DNA of 64,000 nucleotides from an uncultured Eubacteriales bacterium (GTDB lineage Bacteria > Bacillota > Clostridia > Oscillospirales > Oscillospiraceae): positions 1 to 64,000 of the forward strand of contig UQGU01000001.1 of assembly GCA_900540635.1 (NCBI GenBank). The letters run 5' to 3'. The position numbers and the translations under genes were made by a program. Positions 15,759-23,569 of the stretch are shown here, piece by piece; the first letter of the stretch is position 1, and each line of letters begins with the position of its first letter. The notes beneath the pieces were generated by a model. The model had not been told where the DNA came from, did no database searches, and saw only the letters and a list, made by a program, of their open reading frames with translations.

Positions 15759-17168
15759 TTAACCTGCGGAATACTTGGTCAGCATCTCGATCCAGCTGCC
15801 AACGGTGAAGGCCACGTCTGCGCAGTACTCGGGATCCTCCAGAACCAGCTTGCCGGTGGTGGTCCACCAGTCGTAGCCCCGGTCGTTCTTGGCTGCGAAT
15901 TCTACAGTGGTGCCGTCGTCAGCCATGCCGCCGGTGGAGTGGTGGAAGTTGTTCTCGGTCTCCTCGGCAACCAGGGGGTTGGAGGAGTAGCCGCCCATGT
16001 CCTTGCCCCAGGCGGAGAAGCCGTCAGCGGTGCAGGTCATATAGGCGATGAAGGCGCAGGCGGTCCAGGGCAGCGGAGAATTGTCGGTGACGAACAGGTA
16101 GTGGCAGTAGCCATAGCCGCCGATGCCCTGATAGCCGTCCTCATAGGCAGCAACCTTCACATTGTTGACGGAAACGGAGCTGGACTCCTCTACGGAACGC
16201 AGCTTGGAATAAACCAGCAGGCCGAACTGATCCTTGGCGGAAGCATCTACCAGGGTGTTGCAGATGGGGCCGTCATCGGTCTGGGCGTTGTAGCTCTCCA
16301 CCCACAGCTTGATCCATGCCAGTGCGTACTTGCCGTCCGCGCCCAGGCCCAGGTCATTGGCCTCGGACTCCATGGCGTTGATGGTGGGCTGGAAGTAAGT
16401 CTGCTCGTCGGCGGGCAGGGCTTCATAGGCCTCCCGCAGCCATGCGGCGTAGTCATCCCGGGTCAGCATATACAGGAAGTTCTTGCCGACGATCTCGGAG
16501 TCAATGTCCATAAACAGGCCATGCTCGCCCTCGGCGACGAAGTCCCAGCAGTTGTCATAGGTCTTGTCGCCAACGCAGTTGTACTCGAAGACCTTGTTCA
16601 GAGTCTGCAGAGGCAGGAAGCCCTGGTACTCGTCAGCGGTGGTGCCGTTGGCGTCTGCCCAGTCCTTGGGGATGAAGGTATCCAGAACACCGGGCTGAAC
16701 CATCTTGCTCTCGATCTGGTTGCCGTCCTGGATCAGGGTCATGGCGAAGGTGCCGGTGGTCTTCAGGGAGTCAGCAGTCAGCTGATCGAAGATCTTGTTG
16801 TTTTTGGGCTGCTGCCACTCAAACTCCATATTATAGTTGGGGTCGATGGTCTGCAGATAGGCAATGAACAGGGGCAGTGCGCTCTTGCCGCGGCTGGAGT
16901 TGCCAACGCCATAGAACATCTTGCCGTTGGACTCTTCGATGGCCTTCTTGGCCAGCTCTTCCAGGGTCATGCCCTCGGCTTCCTTGATGATCTTCTGGGT
17001 CTCGGTCAGATTTTCGGGAGCTTCCGTCTCGGCAGGGGCCGCGGTGGTCTCGCCTGCGGGAGCATCGGTCTTAGGGGCTTCGGTGGTGGCGGCAGGGGCC
17101 TGAGAACCACAGGCTGCCATTGCCAGAACCATGGAAAGCGCCAACAGGAATGCGACGATCTTTTTCAT
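15759..17168 (-). CDS. ABC importer solute-binding lipoprotein (AfuA/FbpA-like)
   Basis: A 469-residue lipoprotein: signal peptide with LAMAAC, lipidated Cys at 20, then an Ala/Thr/Glu/Pro linker. The mature part resembles type 2 periplasmic-binding proteins of the iron(III)/phosphonate kind: 'KMFYGVGNSSRGKSALPLFIAYLQTIDPNYNMEFEW' at the start of the first lobe, and 'ICNTLVDASAKDQFGLLVYSKL' plus 'TACAFIAYMTCTADGFSAWG' in the second. The start at 17168 was chosen over an ATG 18 bases upstream because GGAGG lies at the right distance. It is the first gene of the importer operon, divergent from the sensor operon at 17412. The substrate is unknown. Confidence 0.82.
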   Translation of the reverse strand: MKKIVAFLLALSMVLAMAACGSQAPAATTEAPKTDAPAGETTAAPAETEAPENLTETQKIIKEAEGMTLEELAKKAIEESNGKMFYGVGNSSRGKSALPLFIAYLQTIDPNYNMEFEWQQPKNNKIFDQLTADSLKTTGTFAMTLIQDGNQIESKMVQPGVLDTFIPKDWADANGTTADEYQGFLPLQTLNKVFEYNCVGDKTYDNCWDFVAEGEHGLFMDIDSEIVGKNFLYMLTRDDYAAWLREAYEALPADEQTYFQPTINAMESEANDLGLGADGKYALAWIKLWVESYNAQTDDGPICNTLVDASAKDQFGLLVYSKLRSVEESSSVSVNNVKVAAYEDGYQGIGGYGYCHYLFVTDNSPLPWTACAFIAYMTCTADGFSAWGKDMGGYSSNPLVAEETENNFHHSTGGMADDGTTVEFAAKNDRGYDWWTTTGKLVLEDPEYCADVAFTVGSWIEMLTKYSAG

Positions 17169-17236
17169 AGGGATTTTCCTCCTCACTAGATTCGAAGCGG
17201 TGTGTCACCGCCTTGGTATCTATATATTACCGGCTT

Positions 17237-17300
17237 CTTGCACAAAGTGCCAGTGGTCAAACCTGCGATTGTTTGTGATAATCTGCTATTTTTGTGCAAG
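17237..17300. promoter_or_regulatory. Inverted repeat in divergent importer/sensor promoter region
   Basis: CTTGCACAAA (17237-17246) and TTTGTGCAAG (17291-17300) form a perfect 10-bp inverted repeat 44 bases apart, between the divergent importer and sensor operons. They are candidate binding sites for the AraC-type response regulator encoded at 20110. The minus-strand importer promoter has no good -35, as expected for an activated promoter. Confidence 0.5.
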
Positions 17301-17304
17301 TGGC

Positions 17305-17333
17305 TTAAATTTCTCTCCGTTCTATGATATAAT
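17305..17333 (+). promoter_or_regulatory. Predicted promoter of the sensor operon
   Basis: TATAAT at 17328-17333 with only a weak TTAAAT 17 bases upstream. The TTTGTGCAAG half-site lies immediately upstream of this -35, a position suited to an activator. Confidence 0.5.
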
Positions 17334-17411
17334 TAGGGCAATTCGCAGGCAGTCACAGTTTTTGAGCTGTTTTTCAACACTTCTTTTGTATGTTTTGCAG
17401 AAAGGCTTTCT

Positions 17412-18425
17412 ATGAAACGACTTCTTTTGCTTTTTCTCGCCGCGGTTCTGCTGCTGTGCGGCTGTTCCGCTCCCCAGGTCCAGGATTTTGCCCCGGATGA
17501 GGCGGAACGGTTGGTGATCTATACCTCCCACAAAAAGGATGTATGGTGGCCCATTGTCAAGGAATTTGAGGCCCGCACCGGCATCTGGGTTCAGGTGGTA
17601 CAGGGCGGCACCAACGAGCTGCTGGAGCAGCTGGAAAACGAAAAGGACAGCCCCGCCGCAGATCTCATGTTTGGCGGCGGCGTGGAAAGTCTGGAGGCCA
17701 ATGCAAATCTCTTCACCCCCTACCATGCAGAGGGCTCCGACAGCATTCTGCCCCAATACCGCAGCGCCGACGGCCTGTGGACCCCCTTCTCTGCCCTGCC
17801 TCTGGTGCTGATCTACAACCCCAAGCTGCTCTCTGCACAGGACCTGACAAGCTGGGCAGACCTTTTGAAGCCAGAGCTCCGGGGCCGCATTGCCTTTGCC
17901 GACCCCGCCGTCTCCGGCTCCAGCTATACGGCCCTGGTGACCATGCTGGAGGCTCTGCACCTGGACACAGACGAAGGGCTGCAGGCCTTTGCTCTGAATC
18001 TGGAGGGCCGGCAGCTCAGCGCCTCCGGCGATGTGCTCTCCGCCGTCGCCGCCGGGGAAAGCTGGGTTGGCATCACCCTGGAGGAAACCGCCAGCCGCCG
18101 GATTGCCGCCGGGGAGCAGCTGGCCATGGTCTACCCCACCGACGGCACCAGCTGCGTCAGCGATGGCAGCGCCATTGTGGCCGGGGCCAGGCACCCGGAC
18201 AATGCCAGGCTTTTTGCAGACTTTACGGTGAGCCGGGATGTGCAGTCTTTGATGCAGGAGCAGTTCTGCCGCCGCTCCGTCCGCAGCGACATTGTCCCCA
18301 CCGCCGCCCTTCCGGTTCTGGACACCATTCCGCAGGTGACCTATGACCTCTCCTGGGCCAGCACCCACCGGGATTCCCTGCTCATGAGCTGGGAATTTTA
18401 CTTAGGATCGGAGGCCGAAAAATGA
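17412..18425 (+). CDS. Solute-binding lipoprotein of a three-component sensor (iron(III)-binding-like)
   Basis: A 337-residue lipoprotein (lipobox LLCGC, Cys 18). The fold markers 'LVIYTSHKKDVWWPIVKEFEARTGIWVQVVQGGTNELLEQLENEKDSPAADLMFGGGVESL' and 'GIRIAFADP'-like 'ELRGRIAFADPAVSGSSYTAL' are those of AfuA/FbpA-type proteins. Its stop overlaps the sensor kinase start by four bases, so the two are translationally coupled. This arrangement matches three-component systems in which a binding protein presents ligand to the kinase. It probably senses the same class of ligand that the divergent importer carries. Confidence 0.85.
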   Translation: MKRLLLLFLAAVLLLCGCSAPQVQDFAPDEAERLVIYTSHKKDVWWPIVKEFEARTGIWVQVVQGGTNELLEQLENEKDSPAADLMFGGGVESLEANANLFTPYHAEGSDSILPQYRSADGLWTPFSALPLVLIYNPKLLSAQDLTSWADLLKPELRGRIAFADPAVSGSSYTALVTMLEALHLDTDEGLQAFALNLEGRQLSASGDVLSAVAAGESWVGITLEETASRRIAAGEQLAMVYPTDGTSCVSDGSAIVAGARHPDNARLFADFTVSRDVQSLMQEQFCRRSVRSDIVPTAALPVLDTIPQVTYDLSWASTHRDSLLMSWEFYLGSEAEK

Positions 18426-20116
18426 AAAAGCACGGCTTTCGCTCCTTTCGGCGGCAGCTGAACGCCGCATTTTTGGCGGTTTCCCTGATTCCGCTTCTTC
18501 TCTGCTCGGTGCTGCTGGTCCAGATTTTCCGGCTGCGCATCTCCGCCGATACCCAGCAGGCCGCCCAGCAGCAGCTATCCGCTGCGTCTGCCGCTCTGGA
18601 AAATGTCCACACCCATCTGGAACAGACCGCCGAATCGCTGCGGGAAGACCCCCTGGTGGTGCAGGCCCTTTTCCGGGAGGAGGCCGAGGATTCCAAGGTC
18701 TATGCCCAGCTGTTCCAGGCCACGGAGTCTCTGCGCAGCTTCGGCACCTTCCACCTGTACGATATCAGCGGCTGCTGGCGCTACTCCACCCAGTCCGCCC
18801 CGGAAAATCGTTCCCTTCCCACCAACTGGGGCATTCTCTACCGCGCAGCCCATGTCCCCGGCAGCGTTGTCTATGACGCCGCCCAGGAGAGCGCCGTGCT
18901 GCTCCGGGCTGCGGCCCTCATCACGGACCGCTACGGCGCGCCGGTGGGCTACCTCGTTATGGAGCAGGACAGCGCCCAGCTCTCCGCACTGCTGGGCGGT
19001 CTGGCCGGAGCCCAGAATCAGCTGCTCCTGCTGGATGCCCATTGGCGGCCCATTTTCGGCACCCAGCCCAGCCAGCTCCAAGCCCTGACGGACAGTCTGC
19101 GGGAGCACCTGCTCTCCGGCAAATCCCTGAACAGCGCCAATTTTCTGTTCACCGCCGCCCAGGTGCCGGAAGCCGGCCTGTACCTCATTTTGCAGCAGCC
19201 CCAGGTGTTCACCCGGGGAACCTTGCAGCTATTCTACACCGTCAGCGCTCTGTGTGCCCTGGGCTGCATCATTGTGAGCATTTTTCTTGGCTTACAGCTG
19301 AGCCGCCAGATTTTTGAGCCCATCGGGCGGCTGCACCGGGCCATTCGCCGGGTAGAAAAAAACGATCTGGCCGTTCAGGTACCCATTGACCGCCGGGAAA
19401 ACGAGCTGACAGAGCTTGCCCGGCAGTTCAACCACATGGTCACCACCCTGAGCGCCAACCAGCAGGCCCTTCTGGAAAACCAGAAAGCCCTGAACGAGGC
19501 CCAGATCCGGATGCTCCAGGCCCAGCTGAATCCCCATTTCCTGTGCAACACCCTGGACACCATGAAGTGGATCAGCAAGATCAATCAGGTGCCCCAGGTG
19601 GCGCTGATGTCCACCAATCTGGCAGATATTCTCCGCTTCTGTATCTCCCCTGCGGAATTCGTGCCATTGCAGCGGGAGCTGGAGATTCTGGAGCGGTACG
19701 TAGAAATTCAAAAAATCCGCCTCAGCGACAGCTTCACCTTTGAAGAGGATGTGCCCGAGAAGCTGAGAAGCTGCATGGTCCCCAAAATGCTCTTACAACC
19801 CCTGGCGGAGAACGCCATCCTGCACGGGCTCTCCGGGGTAAGCGCCGGGCAGCTGCTGGTCACCGCCCGGGAAACGGATGAAAAGCTCCTGGAAATTCGG
19901 GTCTGTGACAACGGCTGCGGCCTGCCGCCGGAGCTGCTGGGCCCCTATCGCCCCCCGGAGCAGTCCACGGGACACCTGGGGCTATTGAACGTTGATACCA
20001 TCTTGCGCAAGCACTACGGCGAGCGCTTCGGCCTCCGTCTGGAAAACCGGGAAGACGGAATTGGCGCCTGCGTTGTGGCTTGCCTGCCCATAGAGAAAGG
20101 AGAGAGCCAATGCTGA
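18422..20116 (+). CDS. Sensor histidine kinase, YesM/LytS class
   Basis: A 564-residue membrane kinase: helix 1 near residues 15-36, an extracytoplasmic sensing region of about 235 residues, helix 2 near 270-292, a HAMP domain ('EPIGRLHRAIRRVEKNDLAVQVP'), the His_kinase motif 'QAQLNPHFLCNTLDTMKWIS' with the phospho-His, and an ATP-binding domain with N-box 'LLQPLAENAILHGL' and G-box 'VCDNGCGLPPELL', 'GHLGLLNVDTILR'. It is coupled to the upstream binding lipoprotein and overlaps the response regulator gene by seven bases. It is expected to phosphorylate that regulator. Confidence 0.93.
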   Translation: MKKHGFRSFRRQLNAAFLAVSLIPLLLCSVLLVQIFRLRISADTQQAAQQQLSAASAALENVHTHLEQTAESLREDPLVVQALFREEAEDSKVYAQLFQATESLRSFGTFHLYDISGCWRYSTQSAPENRSLPTNWGILYRAAHVPGSVVYDAAQESAVLLRAAALITDRYGAPVGYLVMEQDSAQLSALLGGLAGAQNQLLLLDAHWRPIFGTQPSQLQALTDSLREHLLSGKSLNSANFLFTAAQVPEAGLYLILQQPQVFTRGTLQLFYTVSALCALGCIIVSIFLGLQLSRQIFEPIGRLHRAIRRVEKNDLAVQVPIDRRENELTELARQFNHMVTTLSANQQALLENQKALNEAQIRMLQAQLNPHFLCNTLDTMKWISKINQVPQVALMSTNLADILRFCISPAEFVPLQRELEILERYVEIQKIRLSDSFTFEEDVPEKLRSCMVPKMLLQPLAENAILHGLSGVSAGQLLVTARETDEKLLEIRVCDNGCGLPPELLGPYRPPEQSTGHLGLLNVDTILRKHYGERFGLRLENREDGIGACVVACLPIEKGESQC

Positions 20117-20856
20117 AAGTTTTGGTTGTAGAAGATGAGGAGCTGATCCGGAAGGGAATCGTACTGGCAATCGATTGGGCAAGCCTGGACTGCGTTGTAG
20201 TCGGACAGGCCGCCAACGGAGAAGAGGGCCTGGAGCAGGCGGAGAAATGCCGCCCCGGCCTGATCATCACGGACCTGAAAATGCCCAAAATGGACGGACT
20301 GGAAATGATTGCACAGCTGCGGGCCCGGGGCAATGATGCCTTCGTCATCATCCTCACCGCCTACGATAGCTTCGCCTATGCCCAGCAGGCCCTGCGGCTG
20401 GGAGCCGTGGACTTTCTATTGAAACCCTTCCACGACGGCGATCTGGAAAATGCCGTCATGCAGCTGCAAAATAAGCTGAGCCAACAGAGAAAGCCCCCTG
20501 AGGTGCGGCTGCAGGAAATCCGTTCCGGTGCAAAGACCCGCTACGTTCAGGAGGCTATGGACTATATTGGAAAGAACTGCGGCAGCAGTGAGCTGTCCGT
20601 CAGTCAGGTGGCCTATGCCCTGGGGCTCAGCGAAGGGCACCTGAGTCATCTGTTCAAAAAGGAAACCGGCTCCACCGTGGGCAGCTATCTGACCCGCTGC
20701 CGCATTCAGAAGGCCATGGGCCTGCTGCGGCAGGGCAAGCTGAAGGTCTACGAGATAGCCGAGGCCTGCGGCTACCGGGACATCACCTATTTCTCCGGCA
20801 CCTTCAAAAAGCTGGTAGGGCTGACCCCCAGCGAATATCAGAATCAGGCGAAGTAA
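20110..20856 (+). CDS. Response regulator, YesN type (receiver + AraC DNA-binding)
   Basis: A 248-residue regulator. The receiver domain has acidic pocket residues EDE near 8-10, phospho-acceptor Asp 55 (ITDLKMPKMDG) and the Lys of 'DFLLKPF'. The C-terminal half is two AraC-type helix-turn-helix units ('LSVSQVAYALGLSEGHLSHLFKKETG' and 'KVYEIAEACGYRDITYFSGTFKKLVGLTPSEY'). YesN proteins often have a middle domain of 200 or more residues; here the linker is very short. The start at 20110 is set by AAAGGAGAG. It probably activates the divergent importer operon. Confidence 0.93.
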   Translation: MLKVLVVEDEELIRKGIVLAIDWASLDCVVVGQAANGEEGLEQAEKCRPGLIITDLKMPKMDGLEMIAQLRARGNDAFVIILTAYDSFAYAQQALRLGAVDFLLKPFHDGDLENAVMQLQNKLSQQRKPPEVRLQEIRSGAKTRYVQEAMDYIGKNCGSSELSVSQVAYALGLSEGHLSHLFKKETGSTVGSYLTRCRIQKAMGLLRQGKLKVYEIAEACGYRDITYFSGTFKKLVGLTPSEYQNQAK

Positions 20857-20873
20857 TGGTCTCCCCGTAAAAA

Positions 20874-21029
20874 AGCTTCCCCTCCGGGGGAGCTGGCTCG
20901 CGCTAGCGAGACTGAGGAGGGGCATAACGGGCGAGAGTTGTTTGAAAATGCACAATACACCTGCCACTCTCTCCCGTAACACCCCTCTTCCACCGCTGCG
21001 GCGGTCCCCCTTCCCCGATGGGGAAGGTT
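20874..21029. repeat. Family C palindromic repeat, complete copy
   Basis: Begins AAGCTTCCCCTCCGGGGGAG, contains a GCTCGCGCTAGCGAG hairpin and GACTGAGGAGGGGC, and ends with CCGCTGCGGCGG and CTTCCCCGATGGGGAAGG. It is noncoding and separates the convergent regulator and phosphatase genes, so its outer hairpins may serve as terminators. A close copy lies at 63032-63192. Confidence 0.8.
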
Positions 21030-21036
21030 TAGAGGC

Positions 21037-21765
21037 TCAATCCTCCCTCGTGCCGTCGTGGCAGGTTTCGCAGAAGCGGGCGAAGAAGGAGGGCTCCTCC
21101 CCTGCCCCGTCCAGATGGGACAGGCTGCCGAACTGGGACATCCGGAAGATCGCTTTCCCCTCCCGGCGCTCTTCCGTTGTCAGCTTGGTGACGCTGCTGG
21201 TCAGGGCCACCGTATGGTGCCACAGCACCACAGGGGAGCAATCCAGGAGCCTGGACAAAAGCACGCATTCCACGCCGAAGTGACAGAAGAAAAACAGATT
21301 GTCCGTATTGGGCCGTTCCACCCGGTACAGATGCCCCTCCCGGCGATAGCCGTGGTCGGCCAGAACCGCATCAAACTGCCCCGCCACATCCCGATAGACA
21401 TCCCGGATGGACGTAGACGCATATGCAGGAGCCTCGAACCACCTTTCCGGGTCGTAGTACCTGGGGTCCTCCACCCAGCTTTCCGGCAGCAGGTCCCAGC
21501 CAAGCCCCGTGGGGTGGAAGGCGGCAGGAGTCTCGTAGCCTGCGTCAAATTCCCGCAGCCACGGGCAGACCTGGGCCTGAGCCCCAACCTTTTGCAGCGT
21601 CAGCGAGGCGGTATCCCGTGCCCGGCCCAGCGGAGAGGTATAATAGTACCCATTGGGGATGTTTTCCAGGCGACGGCTCAACAGCTCTGCCTCCCGCCAG
21701 CCCTTTTCCGTCAGGGTATCGCGGGCATAGTCAGGCTCGGCGTGGCGGACAATATAAACATTCAT
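21037..21765 (-). CDS. Histidine phosphatase family protein
   Basis: A 242-residue soluble protein of the phosphoglycerate-mutase-like superfamily. The N-terminal 'VYIVRHAEPDY' carries the catalytic RH, 'YTSPLGRARDTASL' the second Arg, and 'FFFCHFGVECVLLSRLL' the second catalytic His. The general acid is probably a Glu of the 'REFDAGYET' region. The C-terminal part is longer than in the simplest members. The start was set at 21765, just before the RHAE motif; the upstream frame overlaps the promoter. The substrate is unknown. Confidence 0.85.
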   Translation of the reverse strand: MNVYIVRHAEPDYARDTLTEKGWREAELLSRRLENIPNGYYYTSPLGRARDTASLTLQKVGAQAQVCPWLREFDAGYETPAAFHPTGLGWDLLPESWVEDPRYYDPERWFEAPAYASTSIRDVYRDVAGQFDAVLADHGYRREGHLYRVERPNTDNLFFFCHFGVECVLLSRLLDCSPVVLWHHTVALTSSVTKLTTEERREGKAIFRMSQFGSLSHLDGAGEEPSFFARFCETCHDGTRED

Positions 21766-21793
21766 AAAGGAACGGCCCCCTTGTTTTTTCTTG

Positions 21794-21822
21794 ATTATAC
21801 CGCCGGGAAGGAGCAAAGGCAA
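21794..21822 (-). promoter_or_regulatory. Predicted promoter of the histidine phosphatase gene
   Basis: On the minus strand TTGCCT and TATAAT are 17 bases apart, about 30 bases upstream of the start codon. Confidence 0.65.
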
Positions 21823-21922
21823 ATTATTTTTCCGTTTTTCTTGTTTCTCCGCTTCCGTTTGCCTACTATATAGGTGTAAGGCCCTTACGTTTCTATCAAC
21901 AAACGTTCACAAGGAGCAAGCT

Positions 21923-22483
21923 ATGGAAGACAACGCCATTGTGGAGCTGTATTTCGCCCGCTCGGAACAGGCAATTCGGGAAACCGAGCAGAAATACGGC
22001 GCTTATCTGAATACCATTGCAACAAACATTCTCCATCTGCCGGAGGATGCGGAGGAAACCGTCAGCGACACCTATCTCGCCGCCTGGAATGCCATTCCCC
22101 CAACCCGCCCCAGGGTGCTGCGGCATTTTCTCAGCCGCATCGTGCGAAACAAGGCCTTTCAGCGCTACAGCTATCTGACCGCCGCCAAGCGCTGCGCGGA
22201 GACCGATGTTTTGCTGTCGGAAATCGAGGACTGTCTGCCGGACGGGCGGCAGGACACCACCCGGCGCATGGAGCAGCGGGTGATTACACAGAGCATCAAC
22301 GCCTTTTTGGGGAGCCTCTCCCGAGAGGAGCAAGGCATTTTCACCGCCCGCTATTTTTACGCCGTACCATTGGAGCAAATCGCCGAAACCTACGGGAATT
22401 CCCTGCGGCAAATTCAATACCGCCTGCAAAAAATGCGGACTTCCCTGCGCAAGTGTCTGGAACAGGAGGGTATTGCAGTATGA
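21923..22483 (+). CDS. ECF-type RNA polymerase sigma factor
   Basis: A 186-residue sigma-70 family protein. Region 2 is 'IRETEQKYGAYLNTIATNILHLPEDAEETVSDTYLAAWNAIPP', the typical ECF helix pair; region 4 is 'LGSLSREEQGIFTARYFYAVPLEQIAETYGNSLRQIQYRLQKMRTSLRKCL'. AAGGAG precedes the ATG at 21923. Its stop overlaps the start of the next gene by four bases, and that gene encodes a membrane protein fitting an anti-sigma factor. The target genes are not evident. Confidence 0.9.
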   Translation: MEDNAIVELYFARSEQAIRETEQKYGAYLNTIATNILHLPEDAEETVSDTYLAAWNAIPPTRPRVLRHFLSRIVRNKAFQRYSYLTAAKRCAETDVLLSEIEDCLPDGRQDTTRRMEQRVITQSINAFLGSLSREEQGIFTARYFYAVPLEQIAETYGNSLRQIQYRLQKMRTSLRKCLEQEGIAV

Positions 22484-23520
22484 CGATTCAGGAATTCAAC
22501 AAGGCCATGAACGGGATCGATGACCGTTTTCTCTCTGCCTGGGAGGAGCGGCAGGAAAAAGTGAATTCTTTTCCCCAGGACAAAGGGAGCTACGAAGCAA
22601 AGCGCAGCCATCGCCGCCTGTGGGTGCTGGTGCTGGCTGCCTGTCTGGTGATTGCCCTGGCGATCACCGCCTACGCCACCAACTTCAGAGGACTCCGGGA
22701 GGCCCTGGCCGGGACCCTCTGGAATCTCTCCGACGAGGAGGCCGCCTATGTCACCCCGGAAACCGCAGCCGCAGAGTCCGAGGCCGGTTGGAGCTGCGCC
22801 GTGACGGAGAGCCTTTACACCGGCGAGAAAATCATGCTGTCCGTCACCGTCCGGGCTGGGGATGACTACCTTCTGGTTCCGACCTACGCTTCGCCCCAGG
22901 ATTCCGTGAGGGAAATCGGTCTCACAGGAAGTGAAACCCTGCAGGCCTATGCAGACAGGCTGGGCAAAACCCTTCTTTCTGCCAACGCCACCATGGAATT
23001 TGCCGACTGGGACACCAACGGTCAGGGACTGTTTGTCAAGAGCTGGTCCGCCGATGAGATCACCCTTGTGATCTCCAGCGAGCAGCGCACCCGGGGCCCG
23101 GAAGCTCTCTCCGGCAGCTGCAGAGTTCTTGTCCATAATCAGAAAACGGGCGACAAGGATTTCGAGGTACTGCCCCTGAACCTGACCGCCGCACCGGAGC
23201 CGGAGGGCGATGTAAAAATCTTCCACCCCTTGTCCGCCGACAGTGTGCCCGGCATGCGGTTTGAAGACGGAACGCTGACGAAAACGCTCCGGGGTTACCG
23301 CCTGCAGCTTCCTTTCACCGTCACGGATGAGAACACCTGGAAAACCTATTGGAAGGTTTACTGCGAGGACCTGAACCTCTATGGGCTGCTGGATTTTGAA
23401 ACCGGAAATATGATCTTGGATGATATTCCTACCAATGATTTCAGCAGCGTTGTCATTCAGATCCTGGATGACGATTCCAATATCGCCGGAACGCTGGAAG
23501 TTCGGGAATATATCGGATAA
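22480..23520 (+). CDS. Membrane protein, probable anti-sigma factor
   Basis: A 346-residue single-pass protein: a cytoplasmic N-terminus of about 55 residues starting 'MTIQEFNKAMNGIDDRFLSAWEE', one membrane helix ('LWVLVLAACLVIALAITAYAT') and an extracytoplasmic region of about 270 residues. The four-base overlap with the ECF sigma gene and the topology are those of clostridial anti-sigma proteins. The N-terminal region has no zinc-binding HxxxCxxC motif. No catalytic motif is seen in the outer domain. Function is inferred from context. Confidence 0.72.
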   Translation: MTIQEFNKAMNGIDDRFLSAWEERQEKVNSFPQDKGSYEAKRSHRRLWVLVLAACLVIALAITAYATNFRGLREALAGTLWNLSDEEAAYVTPETAAAESEAGWSCAVTESLYTGEKIMLSVTVRAGDDYLLVPTYASPQDSVREIGLTGSETLQAYADRLGKTLLSANATMEFADWDTNGQGLFVKSWSADEITLVISSEQRTRGPEALSGSCRVLVHNQKTGDKDFEVLPLNLTAAPEPEGDVKIFHPLSADSVPGMRFEDGTLTKTLRGYRLQLPFTVTDENTWKTYWKVYCEDLNLYGLLDFETGNMILDDIPTNDFSSVVIQILDDDSNIAGTLEVREYIG

Positions 23521-23525
23521 TCAAA

Positions 23526-23567
23526 AGCACCGAAGAAACGGTTTCTCAACCGTTCTTCGGTGCCCAT
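23526..23567 (+). terminator. Terminator of the sigma/anti-sigma operon
   Basis: GCACCGAAGAAACGG pairs with CCGTTCTTCGGTGC (one bulge) and is followed by a run of five T. It also lies just past the 3' end of the convergent carboxypeptidase gene. Confidence 0.9.
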
Positions 23568-23569
23568 TT

